Shown here in pieces: positions 18,101 to 27,167 of a stretch of DNA of 64,000 bases (position 1 is the first letter of the stretch; the number at the start of each line of letters is the position of its first letter). This DNA comes from Sapientia aquatica (lineage in GTDB: Bacteria > Pseudomonadota > Gammaproteobacteria > Burkholderiales > Burkholderiaceae_D), in assembly GCF_004358105.1 (NCBI RefSeq), contig NZ_SMYL01000012.1:41556-105555 (forward strand), written 5' to 3'. The notes under the pieces were generated by a model. That model saw nothing but the letters and a program-made list of their open reading frames with translations. It had not been told where the DNA came from and searched no databases. Both the position numbers and the translations under genes were made by a program.

Positions 18101-18760
18101 CAGCCGTTTGGTGGCGAAGGCAAATCAGGCACGGGGCCAAAAGCTGGTGGCCCGCTTTACCTCAAACGCCTGCAACGCAACAGCACGGACCAAATCGGCG
18201 GTCACTCGGTGTTCGAGCGTTCCGCCCCTGCGTTGTTGAACGATTTAATGGTTTGGTTTAAAACCCACGGTCACGATAAAAATGCCGCATTGGCGGAACA
18301 ATATGCCTTATCGTCGCCACGTAAAATGTCCTTGGTCTTGCCAGGGCCAACCGGTGAGCGCAACACTTTATCGTTTGCACCGCGCGGCAATATTTACTGC
18401 GCTGCACCCGATGTGACGACGTTGCTCAACCAATTGGCAGCAGTGCTGGCTACCGAAAATTGTCCGGTGATGTCGAAAGCCACATTCGGATTAATTCCCG
18501 CGAGTTTGCCGGCATCGATCAAATCGCTAATTAAAATCAATGAAGTCGATAACGTGCATTCTCAAATCGCGTTACTCGATAAATCGTTGTCGAACTCACT
18601 CAAAACGATCATCGCGTTTCAAGACGAGTTCATCACCAGCATCATCGAGACTTCCGAGAACGAACCAATCCCGCTCTGGCGCTTGCTAGCAGAACGCGCC
18701 GTTTGTATTAACACGACTGCCGCCGGTGGTAACGCTAGTCTGATGACATTGGATAGTTGA
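15131..18760 (+). CDS. putA: bifunctional proline dehydrogenase / glutamate-semialdehyde dehydrogenase
   Basis: A 1209-residue PutA that oxidises proline to glutamate in two steps, with FAD in the first and NAD in the second, at the inner membrane. The proline dehydrogenase barrel spans about residues 190-480 (for example MIRLVKGAYWDSEIK and YEFQCLHGMGE), the aldehyde dehydrogenase about 570-1010, with E793 in ETGGQN and the nucleophile C827 in SAGQRCSALRV. There is no N-terminal ribbon-helix-helix domain, but a C-terminal extension of about 170 residues follows, so this is the form without autogenous repression and with a C-terminal domain. It stands alone, divergent from an Lrp regulator and closed by a terminator. 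Confidence 0.97.
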   Translation: MTQPFAFLHTEVLTHPSALRLAITEAYRRNESQAVHYLLEQLPRFDHAPIQSLAKKLVKDVREQRTRASGVDALMHEFSLSSEEGVALMCLAEALLRIPDHQTVDRLIADKISKGDWRKHLGESPSMFVNAATWGLLVTGKLVSTNSEQGLTSALTKLISKGGEPLIRKGVDLAMRMLGNQFVTGQTIEEALNNSKDNEKRGYRYSYDMLGEAALTAKDAAFYYAAYETAIHAIGTASAGRGIKNGPGISVKLSALHPRYSRAQHERVMDELLPSLKKLLLLAKHYNIGFNIDAEEADRLELSLDLVEALAFDADLNGFEGLGIVVQAYQKRCPYVIDYLIDLARRSQQKFMIRLVKGAYWDSEIKRAQVDGLSDYPVYTRKVYTDVSYLFCAKKLLAATDVIYPQFATHNALTLSAIYTWAQEQNITDYEFQCLHGMGETLYDKVVGADQLNRPCRIYAPVGSHETLLAYLVRRLLENGANSSFVNQIVDESISLDSLVENPVSIAEKLAGLPHFGISLPSALFGHERKNSAGFDFSNEQVLRELSRDITQFSAHKWHAKPLLHGIASAHVSEVVTNPAVHTDIVGHVIEATSHDVETALVAAETHASEWAAVSTAERAKCLNKAADLLETNRIEFIALAIREAGKSFPNAVAEVREAVDFLRYYAAQIISTELSAALGPVVCISPWNFPLAIFLGEVSASLAVGNVVLAKPAEQTPLIAFRAVQILHKAGVPTSALQFLPGRGETVGAKLVADSRCKGVIFTGSTEVAQIINQTLAKRSAAEKQDIPLIAETGGQNALIVDSSALPEQVVIDVLNSAFDSAGQRCSALRVLCLQNDIFDKTMQMLQGAMQELRIGNPDRLSVDIGPVIDLEAKNKLLAHIANLKTQANSFHQLALSEECNLGHFVAPTVIEIPSIAALKHEVFGPVLHVVRYKRDELPQLIEQINQTGYGLTLGVHSRIDETIQFVIDHAHVGNIYVNRNIVGAVVGVQPFGGEGKSGTGPKAGGPLYLKRLQRNSTDQIGGHSVFERSAPALLNDLMVWFKTHGHDKNAALAEQYALSSPRKMSLVLPGPTGERNTLSFAPRGNIYCAAPDVTTLLNQLAAVLATENCPVMSKATFGLIPASLPASIKSLIKINEVDNVHSQIALLDKSLSNSLKTIIAFQDEFITSIIETSENEPIPLWRLLAERAVCINTTAAGGNASLMTLDS

Positions 18761-18793
18761 TTAGTTTCTGGTCGAATTAAACCCTCAAAAATA

Positions 18794-18839
18794 AACGCCC
18801 TAAGGTCGCATGCTCGTGCTGATCTTGGGGCGTTTTTTG
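18794..18839 (+). terminator. putA terminator
   Basis: ACGCCC-T-AAGGTC and GATCTT-G-GGGCGT pair (one wobble, one mismatch) and are followed by six T. It lies 34 bp past the putA stop. The rest of the gap to 19073 shows nothing notable. Confidence 0.85.
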
Positions 18840-19073
18840 TCAATTTAAAACTCACTGTACAAAATAAAGTGCAAGCTGCTCGCGTTTAAATTGCAAACGA
18901 AATTAACTCCATCAAAAGTCGATTTAACAGATGTTGGGAAAGTGGTCTCACCACCAAACTAAAACATCACTTCATCCCAAAATTTATTCTTTAGTCCGCC
19001 AATTTAGCGTTTAATTTAAACGACTCGCCTGTCCACGCACCAAGAACATCTTCCACGCCGCTAGGAGCTTATC

Positions 19074-20339
19074 TTGACCGTCAAGCATCGCCAAATCTAT
19101 TTCATGAGCGGCTTTGATCCGCGCGGGGTGTCGCACTATTACCGACTTTACCGCGACCAAGCAATGCAGCAGCAGAAGGCGGGCGGGCTGCGCTTATCGG
19201 TCGGTCCATTGCAGCGCAATTTAGATCGTTTTGTCAGTCATTGGGAAATACGGGATTTGTCTATAAACCATATGGCAAGCGATACTGCAAATCACGAAGA
19301 GAAAGAGCATGCAAATGGTAACGCAATTGAGTGGACGACCATCAGTACTTACCATTTTTTGCACTGGGATGACATCGTCCGCAAGCATTGGCTGCGCGAT
19401 GACCTCACGGTGGCACTGAACTATTTACATACATTTTGGGTGTATTTATCTACAGGCACGCTTAGTCAAATTGCCAGACTCGCGTGGCCGCCTTTCATCA
19501 CCGCCATCGCACCGCTGATCATGTTATTGATGCTATTGATTTTCGGCTTAGCGTCGATTTCATGGGTAAGTCCGACCGTACCAAACGTTTGGCTAATAAT
19601 TTCGATCAGGGGAATATTGGTGCTAGTTTTTTTAGTCTTTACACATAAAATTATTCAACAACTCAACCTACGATATAAAATTTTTTGGCTGCTGCGGATC
19701 TACTATTTTGCAGCCCAGCAAGCTCACGAAAGGGTGACCGAACTAGCACAACGCTTGGACTATTTTGCGCGATACATTGTGGAGCATGCAGAACCGACGA
19801 CAGATGAAATTCTCATCGTTGGCCATAGCATTGGCAGCATTATGGTGACCGATTTAATCGGATGTATCTTGCAACAGCAGGTCAACTTTTGTGCCAGCGG
19901 GATGCCACGACTTAGTTTGATGACCTTGGGTGAATGTATTCCGATTGTGAGCCTCATTCCCAGCGCAAAAAGATACCGTGATAATTTAGTTCGTATTCGC
20001 GATTGCCAGCAACTTGAATGGATTGATTTTACTGCCCCGACCGATGGCATCTGCTTTGCATTAACTGATCCACTTAGCGCATCGGGATTGAAGCAAAGTC
20101 AGCCGAATCACCCCAAACCAAAATTGCTTTCCCCGCGTTATGCCCAATTATTTACAGCACATACCTACTCAAGCATTCGGCGCAATTGGTATCGGAATCA
20201 TTTCCAATATTTGATGGCAAGTGAAGTACCGGGTACCTATGATTATTTCGCTATCACCGCAGGCAAATTAACGCTAAGGCAGCGCTTTATTGATATCCCA
20301 TCTGTGACTGGCTATAAGACGCCGGTTCCATTGTTATGA
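19074..20339 (+). CDS. membrane-anchored alpha/beta-hydrolase-like protein, P450 partner
   Basis: A 421-residue protein I cannot place in a named family. Near the N-terminus is MSGFDPRGVSHYYRLYRDQ; two strong hydrophobic segments lie at about 142-165 and 172-196; then ILIVGHSIGSIMVTDL contains the nucleophile-elbow motif GHSIG with S252. Later WIDFTAPTDG and a histidine-bearing segment (AQLFTAHTYSSIR, RNHFQYL) could complete a triad. This suggests a serine hydrolase, perhaps acting on lipids at the inner membrane. TTG start: AGGAG lies seven bases upstream and no better start exists. It overlaps the P450 gene by ATGA, implying coupled translation and related function. Confidence 0.7.
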   Translation: MTVKHRQIYFMSGFDPRGVSHYYRLYRDQAMQQQKAGGLRLSVGPLQRNLDRFVSHWEIRDLSINHMASDTANHEEKEHANGNAIEWTTISTYHFLHWDDIVRKHWLRDDLTVALNYLHTFWVYLSTGTLSQIARLAWPPFITAIAPLIMLLMLLIFGLASISWVSPTVPNVWLIISIRGILVLVFLVFTHKIIQQLNLRYKIFWLLRIYYFAAQQAHERVTELAQRLDYFARYIVEHAEPTTDEILIVGHSIGSIMVTDLIGCILQQQVNFCASGMPRLSLMTLGECIPIVSLIPSAKRYRDNLVRIRDCQQLEWIDFTAPTDGICFALTDPLSASGLKQSQPNHPKPKLLSPRYAQLFTAHTYSSIRRNWYRNHFQYLMASEVPGTYDYFAITAGKLTLRQRFIDIPSVTGYKTPVPLL

Positions 20340-21715
20340 CGCGCTTTTGTCCTGTCTATCCGACGCCAAAAGCAAGGCGTGCATCCTTATTGAAGCTGTT
20401 TTTTAGCGCACGCTATTCATGGCTAGATAGCCTGTTTGAGCGCAGCTATACGATGCATTTGGGCGAAGTGCATTTACCAAGCCTAGATTTATATATGGTT
20501 AATGAGCCAGCACTGGTGCATCGAGTGTTGATTGAAGAAGTTCATCATTTCCCCAAAAGCGCCTTGTTGGATGCCGCCTTAAAACCTTTACTCGGGGACA
20601 GCATCTTTACGACTAATGGCGCGCAATGGGAGCGACAACGCCGCATGATGGAGCCATCATTTGAGCAGGCTAGGCTTAAGTCAGTCTTCGCATCGATGTC
20701 AGCGGCAGCACATGTCATGCAAATGCGACTACAACAACTCCTTGACCGCGCTAACGTCGACGTTGAACAAGAAATGACATTGGTCACTGCTGATATTATT
20801 TTTAGGACGATTCTTTCGACCTCGTTAAATGAGGGTGACGCTGGCCAGATTTTTAACGCGTTTAAGCAATTTCAACGGCACGTACCGAAATTAATCAGCC
20901 ATCGGATTTTTGGGATTCCCAGCGTATTCAGTCCACTCCTAACCAAGCATCGCGCCGGCATTTTTGCACAGCAAATACGCAGCTTACTGGGGCAAGCGAT
21001 CGCACCGCGATTTGCGGCCTTTCACGCTGGTATGCCAGATCCGCATCAGGATATTCTTAGCGAACTCTTAAAGGCCAGAGATCAAGCTACCGGACAGAGT
21101 TTTAGTTCGGATGAGCTGCTCGATCAAGTGACTATGCTTTTTTTGGCGGGCCACGAAACCTCTGCCAGCGCGTTGTCGTGGGCGTTGTATTTGTTAGCCA
21201 ATAGCACTGAGGTACAAGCGCGTTGCTATGACGAGGTGATTGCAATGCAAGTCAACGACCAACTTACTTATGCAACTATTCGCAAACTTCAACTCGTCCG
21301 CAATGTAGTCCGCGAAACTCTCAGGCTATATCCGCCAGTAGGCTTTTTTGCGCGGCAATCACAGGTAACGACAATGATGCGCGATAAGGTTGTGCGGCGC
21401 GACGCGGCCATCGTAGTCGCTCCTTGGCTCATCCATCGACATCGCACACTGTGGGATAAGCCCGATGAATTCAATCCTGATCGATTTGCCTGTAACGACG
21501 CGCGTGAATCGATCAAGAATGCATATCTCCCGTTCGGCTTAGGGCCACGGGTATGCATCGGTGCGTCGTTCGCGCTCCAAGAAGCTACCCTAATTTTGGC
21601 AACGCTTATCAAACATTTTCGCTTTGAGGCATTAGCCAACGTCCAACCCAAGCCGGTCGGAAGATTAACGATTCGATCCGATAACGGCATTCAATTGCGC
21701 GTTTGCCGACGTTAA
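20336..21715 (+). CDS. cytochrome P450
   Basis: A 459-residue P450 monooxygenase with all key motifs: I-helix AGHETS (271-276), ExxR as ETLR (E327, R330), PERF-like FNPDRF, and the heme loop FGLGPRVCIG with the thiolate ligand C407. There is no N-terminal membrane anchor, so it is a soluble bacterial P450 needing separate redox partners; no ferredoxin or reductase gene is nearby. Substrate is unknown. Its start codon overlaps the stop of the hydrolase-like gene, and a small membrane-protein gene follows by 48 bp, so the three probably form one operon. The hydrophobic, membrane-linked partner makes a lipid or fatty-acyl substrate plausible but unproven. Confidence 0.93.
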   Translation: MTRFCPVYPTPKARRASLLKLFFSARYSWLDSLFERSYTMHLGEVHLPSLDLYMVNEPALVHRVLIEEVHHFPKSALLDAALKPLLGDSIFTTNGAQWERQRRMMEPSFEQARLKSVFASMSAAAHVMQMRLQQLLDRANVDVEQEMTLVTADIIFRTILSTSLNEGDAGQIFNAFKQFQRHVPKLISHRIFGIPSVFSPLLTKHRAGIFAQQIRSLLGQAIAPRFAAFHAGMPDPHQDILSELLKARDQATGQSFSSDELLDQVTMLFLAGHETSASALSWALYLLANSTEVQARCYDEVIAMQVNDQLTYATIRKLQLVRNVVRETLRLYPPVGFFARQSQVTTMMRDKVVRRDAAIVVAPWLIHRHRTLWDKPDEFNPDRFACNDARESIKNAYLPFGLGPRVCIGASFALQEATLILATLIKHFRFEALANVQPKPVGRLTIRSDNGIQLRVCRR

Positions 21716-21763
21716 GAAACTCGCTTGATCAGTTTCCGATTATTTATTAGAAGGACTAGTTTT

Positions 21764-22108
21764 GTGAAAGAAAGAGCTGCTGGATTTTTACTTATGTGCG
21801 GAATCGTTCCATTAGCTTTGCTCGGCTACCTAATCATTGTTGCCATTGGTTTTTGCGGACCAGTCAGCCGCGCCCGCGCTGGAGTTAGGGCGCTCGACCA
21901 TTTCGTCAACGCATCAGTATTGAATGGCTACGCGTGGGAATCGGTGTCCTCGCATGCTTGGCGCGAGAGGGACAAATTATGGGCAAAGTTGATAATCCGC
22001 ATCGCGGACTTAATTCAACAAGGACACTGTGAACGGGCTAACAAACGGGAGCAAGCGTTGGTGGATTTTGCGCTCGCTCGTGGATTGGAGCAGCCAACGA
22101 TCAAATAA
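21764..22108 (+). CDS. hypothetical small membrane protein after P450
   Basis: A 114-residue protein with one long hydrophobic segment (about residues 7-28, FLLMCGIVPLALLGYLIIVAI) followed by a soluble, charged helical region rich in R, A and E. The GTG at 21764 is chosen because AGAAGGA lies about eight bases upstream; the open frame extends to a TTG at 21725. It is 48 bp after the P450 stop, so it probably belongs to the same transcript. No family is recognised. The 220 bp after it hold nothing I can name; an overlapping frame at 22029-22313 looks like chance. Confidence 0.55.
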   Translation: MKERAAGFLLMCGIVPLALLGYLIIVAIGFCGPVSRARAGVRALDHFVNASVLNGYAWESVSSHAWRERDKLWAKLIIRIADLIQQGHCERANKREQALVDFALARGLEQPTIK

Positions 22109-22327
22109 ATATTTCATGTTGAACAAAGCTATCAACCTCAACTCCAACAGATCAACTTTTACAAAAACAATTAAGAAGCTACTTGTAAATCAATTAGCAT
22201 TTATTTACTATCACCGCTCTGCTGTTATTGATGCACACCGCATCAACGACAAAATTTCACTCTACATAAAAGCAATGCTCTACCCGTCGCTAGAAAATCC
22301 ACATCACCTTTAAATTAAGAGAATTAC

Positions 22328-23224
22328 ATGGCAACAAAAATTAGTAGCGGCGGCAAGCCAAACGGTGTTTGGCTGGCTGATTTGATGTTATTCGCGGTAG
22401 CCATCGTTTGGGGTACTAGTTATGGTGTCACCAAAGGCGTGGTGGCGTTCTATCCAGTTTTAGGATTTCTATCTGTCCGATTCATCTTAACGTTTGTTCT
22501 CTTGCTGCCCGTTTGGAAAAATAGTCAAAGCACACAGATCAAAGAAACCGTACAAATTGGTGTTCCCCTAGGACTAGTTTTACTGTCTGTTTTTGCCTGT
22601 GAAACTTTCGGAGTAGGGCTAACTACCGCCTCAAACGCCGCCTTCTTAATAAGCATGTGCGTAGTGTTCACGCCGTTTGTCGAGTGGCTCGTTTTACACG
22701 TGCGCCCGTCCTTGGCGAGTTGCATTGCTACGCTGATCTCTTTAATCGGTGCGTTGATTTTGACATCTGGAATTACGCTGTCATTTAATTTAGGCGACGC
22801 ACTATTACTCGCTGCCGCAATGCTACGTGCCTACATGGTGACGCTAACGAAGAAGCGTACGTCCGGAAAGCAAATTAATTCCTTGGCATTGACTGCGGTT
22901 CAATGTGGCGTTGTAGGAATCGGCTGCCTAGTTCTCGCACTCCTTACTTCAAACGGGAGTATGCCGCCGCTACCGCTGCGAAATGAATTCTGGTTCGCCA
23001 CAATCTACCTCGTATTGTTTTGCACCATCTTCGCTTTTTTTGCCCAGAACTATGCGGTACGCCAAACGTCTCCAACACGCGTGCATTTATTGATGGGAAT
23101 GGAACCGGTTTTCGGTGCGCTGTTTGCCATGTATTGGTTAGGTGAACAACTCACACCATTTGCGTGGCTTGGAGGTCTGATGATTGTTGGGCCGTCGCTT
23201 TGGGCAACTTTACACAAACCGTAA
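22328..23224 (+). CDS. EamA/DMT-family permease
   Basis: A 298-residue inner-membrane protein with about ten hydrophobic helices in two EamA repeats (about 14-140 and 150-292), for example AIVWGTSYGVTKG in the first and PVFGALFAMYWLGEQL in the second, both family hallmarks. Members export amino acids, purines or other small metabolites; the substrate cannot be told. AAGAGA precedes the ATG. It stands between the P450 operon and the capsule locus, and is probably independent of both. Confidence 0.9.
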   Translation: MATKISSGGKPNGVWLADLMLFAVAIVWGTSYGVTKGVVAFYPVLGFLSVRFILTFVLLLPVWKNSQSTQIKETVQIGVPLGLVLLSVFACETFGVGLTTASNAAFLISMCVVFTPFVEWLVLHVRPSLASCIATLISLIGALILTSGITLSFNLGDALLLAAAMLRAYMVTLTKKRTSGKQINSLALTAVQCGVVGIGCLVLALLTSNGSMPPLPLRNEFWFATIYLVLFCTIFAFFAQNYAVRQTSPTRVHLLMGMEPVFGALFAMYWLGEQLTPFAWLGGLMIVGPSLWATLHKP

Positions 23225-23724
23225 AATTCTCAACTTATTTTTGGATGGATTTTTGTGCATCGGCTGAGCTTTTTTTGGTCGATTTTTTCATTCAACTTAA
23301 GACCTAAAATGAACCGTACTGTGTGATATTTTTTGGCAAGTCCGTTTGATCAAGATGCATATCCGATTAACCGCAAATCACAAATTCCCACCCCAATCTC
23401 TCGTTAACAAAGCTCACATTCTTTGAAAATAAAAGACAAACTTTGCGCTTCAGATGCGACACTTTTTAATTCTTCCGTGGTTTAAAACAAGATTTATTGA
23501 CGATTACGTATCGCCATACTTATGATGAATTGACGACGCGATGCTGATTTAAAAAAACTTCAGCCTCCAAAAATAGTTCGAAAAATATGTCGCTCTGATC
23601 GGAAATAAGTAACATTAAATAACGCACGAAATCTCTGTGTGCACTAGGCAGTTTGGTCTACACCAACGCGTTAATTGGTTTGATCGCCAACGGAAGTAGT
23701 CATTGGTTTGGAAAGGGGTGTTTT
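23225..23724 (+). promoter_or_regulatory. upstream region of capsule locus with sigma-70-like promoter
   Basis: A 500-bp AT-rich gap with no gene. TTGACG (23497-23502), an 18-bp spacer and TATGAT (23521-23526) form a plausible promoter for manC, giving a leader of about 190 bases. The rest of the gap shows no clear structure. Confidence 0.5.
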
Positions 23725-25143
23725 ATGGTGCAATTCGTACCTACCATCTTATGCGGCGGTGTCGGTTCGCGCCTTTGGCCGATCTCACGACAACATCATC
23801 CCAAACCATTTATACGCTTATCTGACGGCCAAAGCTTGCTGCAAAAAGCCATGCTGCGCGGTGCGAAATTAGACGGCGCTATTGAAGTATTAACTGTCTC
23901 TAACCGCGAACTGTTATTCAAACTCGAAGACGAATACCGCGAAGTTAATCACGCGCAGATTGACACCTCTTTCATCCTTGAACCGTTCGGCAAAAATACC
24001 GCTGCAGCAATTGCTTGTGCGGCATTGCATATTGCTGACGTACACGGGCCAGCTACGATATTGCTGATTCTACCCGCTGATCATTTAATCTCTAATCAAG
24101 CTGCTTTCGAACAGGCGACCAAGCAGGCAATTCACCTCGCCAATGACAATCGACTTGTCACCTTCGGCATCAAACCAGATTGTCCGCAGACTGCTTATGG
24201 TTACATTGAGGCGAGCAAAAATAACGTGCTGCGCTTTATTGAAAAACCTTCCAGAGAAAAAGCACAAGCCTACTTTGAATCAGGAAAGTTTCTCTGGAAT
24301 TCGGGCATGTTCTGTTTTAAAGCCAGCACGATGATAACGGCCTTGCGCGAGCATTGTCCTGATATCTTGTCCGCAACCCAGCGCTGCATAGAACAATCAC
24401 CGCTTGTTAAAGGACGTAGTTTTAGCCAGTTAGCACTCGATGCCGCTAGCTTCGATTTAATTCGGGATGAATCCATCGATTTTGCGGTGATGGAAAAAGC
24501 GTCCAACGTCGCCGTCGTTCCATGCGACATAGGCTGGAGCGACATCGGTTCGTGGGACGCATTTAGCGAGTTGCTCGATGGTGACGAAAACGGTAATCGA
24601 ATTGACGGACATGCCATCACCCACCACAGCGCGAACTGCTACATCAAATCCGATAGCAGAATTGTCGGTGCCGTTGGGCTCAACGACTTGATCATCGTCG
24701 ATACGCCTGACGCGCTTTTGGTCGCGGACAAAAATAGATCACAAGATGTGAAGCACATCTTTTCTGCCCTGAAATTACAAAATCACGATGTACACAAAAA
24801 TCACACTACCGTACACCGGCCTTGGGGCACTTATACGATTTTGCAAGAAAGCGATAACTTCAAAATTAAACGTATCGAGGTCAAACCGGGCGCATCACTT
24901 TCATTACAAATGCACCATCACCGCAGCGAGCATTGGATAGTCGTTAGTGGCATGGCTAGGGTAGTCAACGGCAGCGAAGAGATTTTTGTACGGGTGAACG
25001 AATCGACTTATATCCCAGCGGGACATCAACATCGTTTAGAGAATCCTGGCTTACTCAATTTGGTGATGATCGAAGTACAAAGTGGTCAGTATTTGGGTGA
25101 GGACGATATCGTGCGATTTAGCGATGTGTACGGACGGGCTTAA
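23725..25143 (+). CDS. manC: mannose-1-phosphate guanylyltransferase / mannose-6-phosphate isomerase
   Basis: A 472-residue type II PMI-GMP enzyme that makes GDP-mannose from mannose-6-phosphate precursors. The nucleotidyltransferase domain begins ILCGGVGSRLWPISRQHHPK (about 8-27), with FVEKP-like FIEKPSREKA and the sugar loop FLWNSGMFCF; the C-terminal cupin isomerase domain has HRPWGTYTIL and LQMHHHRSEHWIVVSG. The open frame extends to 23653, but the ATG at 23725 is preceded by GAAAGGGG and matches the family N-terminus. It opens the capsule locus, implying a mannose-, fucose- or rhamnose-containing polymer derived from GDP-mannose. Confidence 0.95.
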   Translation: MVQFVPTILCGGVGSRLWPISRQHHPKPFIRLSDGQSLLQKAMLRGAKLDGAIEVLTVSNRELLFKLEDEYREVNHAQIDTSFILEPFGKNTAAAIACAALHIADVHGPATILLILPADHLISNQAAFEQATKQAIHLANDNRLVTFGIKPDCPQTAYGYIEASKNNVLRFIEKPSREKAQAYFESGKFLWNSGMFCFKASTMITALREHCPDILSATQRCIEQSPLVKGRSFSQLALDAASFDLIRDESIDFAVMEKASNVAVVPCDIGWSDIGSWDAFSELLDGDENGNRIDGHAITHHSANCYIKSDSRIVGAVGLNDLIIVDTPDALLVADKNRSQDVKHIFSALKLQNHDVHKNHTTVHRPWGTYTILQESDNFKIKRIEVKPGASLSLQMHHHRSEHWIVVSGMARVVNGSEEIFVRVNESTYIPAGHQHRLENPGLLNLVMIEVQSGQYLGEDDIVRFSDVYGRA

Positions 25144-25202
25144 GAAGCGTTGTGTTTTAAGTTGATCGATTAGCGATTTATTTCGAAGTAAAGGAAGTCA
25201 AC

Positions 25203-26366
25203 TTGACGACTACTCTCAATCTCAGTAACAGCCAAAGACTTAGCCCTACAAACGCACCCAGAGTATGGCGGTCACGGTTAAAAAAAATTAATGGGCTATT
25301 TGTAGCGACTGTCGTTATTCCAACGTTATTGGCGATAATTTACTGGGGATTCATTGCGTCAGACGTGTACGTTTCGGAATCACGATTTACTGTGCAAGCG
25401 CCCAGACCTAAGCAAAGCAGCACAGGCATTGGGGCCATCTTGCAAAGCGCGGGCGCAGGACATGGGCAAGAAGATAGTAACGACGTAGAGAGTTTCATCC
25501 TGTCACGCGACGCCTTGCAGCAATTATCGAAACAAATGCCAGTCCAGCATGCGTACGCCGATCATCATATCGATCTATTTAGCCGGTTTGCTGCGCTGGA
25601 TGGCGACACGAGTTTTGAAGCTCTGTACCGCTATTACTTAAAGCGGATTGAAATCGACCTCGATCCTGTTTCGGGTATTCCCTCGCTCAAGGTGTCCGCT
25701 TATAGCGCCGAAGACGCATACCAAATCAACGAAAAGCTGCTGCGTTTGGCTGAAGAAATGGTTAACAAAATGAGCGCTCGGGCACGAACAGAAACGATAG
25801 GCTTCGCCCAAGCCGCGGTCGACGAAGCGCAAGATAAAGTAAAAAAAACAGGCGCGGCATTGTCGGCATTTCGGCAAAAAAAATCGTTGTTCGACCCAGA
25901 ACATCAATCCACAGCCCAGCTAGCAATTATTACCAAAATCGAAGAAAGCATTATCACGACCAAGTCGCAGCTAGAACAGTTCACCACATTCGCACCGAGC
26001 AATCCGCAAGTTCCATCGCTAAAAAAACAGCTCGCTAGTTTGCAGGCAGAAATGAAATTACAGATGGATAAGGTCGCTGGATTAAGTGCATCACTAACGA
26101 CAGAATCGCCTGAATACGAGCGTCTAACGTTAGAAAAAGAATTCGCCGCCAAACAACTACAAGGCGCAGTGGCTTCACTAGAAGAAGCGCGGATCGAGGC
26201 CGCGCGCAAACAGCTTTACTTAGAACGCATCGTCGAACCCATCACGCCCGACATGGCAATGGAACCTCGACGCAGCCGCAATATTATCGCGACTTTATTA
26301 CTTGGCTTAGTGGCTTGGGGCGTCTTGAGTATGCTGTTAGCGAGTGTTAGGGAACATCAGGATTGA
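25203..26366 (+). CDS. kpsE: capsule export inner-membrane protein, KpsE/CtrB family
   Basis: A 387-residue polysaccharide co-polymerase of the type that links the ABC transporter to the outer-membrane channel. A transmembrane helix lies at about 32-52, a long periplasmic region with coiled-coil stretches at about 190-330 (ARTETIGFAQAAVDEAQDKV and onward), and a second helix at about 360-380. The start is a TTG with AAGGAAG six bases upstream and no competing ATG. It is followed after 6 bp by the permease gene, so it belongs to the same operon. The order E-M-T matches capsule loci of the ABC-dependent type. Confidence 0.92.
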   Translation: MTTTLNLSNSQRLSPTNAPRVWRSRLKKINGLFVATVVIPTLLAIIYWGFIASDVYVSESRFTVQAPRPKQSSTGIGAILQSAGAGHGQEDSNDVESFILSRDALQQLSKQMPVQHAYADHHIDLFSRFAALDGDTSFEALYRYYLKRIEIDLDPVSGIPSLKVSAYSAEDAYQINEKLLRLAEEMVNKMSARARTETIGFAQAAVDEAQDKVKKTGAALSAFRQKKSLFDPEHQSTAQLAIITKIEESIITTKSQLEQFTTFAPSNPQVPSLKKQLASLQAEMKLQMDKVAGLSASLTTESPEYERLTLEKEFAAKQLQGAVASLEEARIEAARKQLYLERIVEPITPDMAMEPRRSRNIIATLLLGLVAWGVLSMLLASVREHQD

Positions 26367-26372
26367 GCGCGT

Positions 26373-27167
26373 ATGAACGATACGACCACCTTTAAGCAAT
26401 CACTCACGATTAATCTGCGCGTCATCGGAGCACTGTTGATGCGCGAGATAATTACCCGCTATGGCAGACACAATCTGGGCTTTTTATGGCTATTTCTCGA
26501 ACCGATGATGTTCACCTTGGGCGTGACAGCAATTTGGTCATACACGCATGCGAATCACCTTGGTTCAACTTTGCCCATCGCCGCTTTTACGCTCACCGGA
26601 TACTCGACCATCCTTTTGTGGCGCAACATGCCAACCAGATGTGTGAGCGCTGTCATTCCCAATTTAGGGTTGATGTACCACCGTAATGTTGTGTTACTCG
26701 ATATTTTTGTTTCGCGCATTGTGCTTGAGGTCACGGCAGTTACCGCTTCATTCAGTACTCTGGGCATTCTGTTTTTTAGCAGTGGTTTAATGAAAGCCCC
26801 GGAGGACATTGTTCCTGTGTTGATCGGCTGGATGATGTTGGCGTGGTTCGGCGCCTCTATGTCTCTGTTCGTAGGCGCGTTGGGAGCTCGCTCTGAGGTG
26901 ATCGAAAAAATTTGGCACCCGATTTCTTACCTCACATTTCCCTTATCTGGTGCGGCATTCATGCTGGAATGGTTGCCTGCTCCGGCTAGAGCAGTTTTGA
27001 TTTGGATGCCTACGGTGAACTGCTGCGAAATTATCCGACAGGGTTTTTTTGGTCCCATGGTGCATGCCCATTACGACATGAGCTACGTAGCAATTTTCAA
27101 TACTTGCTTGATGTTGCTGGGCTTAGCTCAAGTGCGCTTAGTCGCAGAAAGAATCGCTCCACAATGA
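26373..27167 (+). CDS. kpsM: capsule ABC transporter permease, KpsM/CtrC family
   Basis: A 264-residue ABC-2 type permease with six hydrophobic helices and the N-terminal amphipathic region [20 protein letters not shown] typical of capsule and O-antigen exporters. It would move the lipid-linked polysaccharide across the inner membrane with the ATPase encoded next. GAGCG stands before the ATG; its stop overlaps the ATPase start by ATGA. Confidence 0.94.
   Translation: MNDTTTFKQSLTINLRVIGALLMREIITRYGRHNLGFLWLFLEPMMFTLGVTAIWSYTHANHLGSTLPIAAFTLTGYSTILLWRNMPTRCVSAVIPNLGLMYHRNVVLLDIFVSRIVLEVTAVTASFSTLGILFFSSGLMKAPEDIVPVLIGWMMLAWFGASMSLFVGALGARSEVIEKIWHPISYLTFPLSGAAFMLEWLPAPARAVLIWMPTVNCCEIIRQGFFGPMVHAHYDMSYVAIFNTCLMLLGLAQVRLVAERIAPQ

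Noticed and set aside
22029..22313. 94-codon plus-strand frame after the P450 operon
   Set aside because: It overlaps the end of the better supported small membrane-protein gene in another frame, has no ribosome site and no recognisable pattern.
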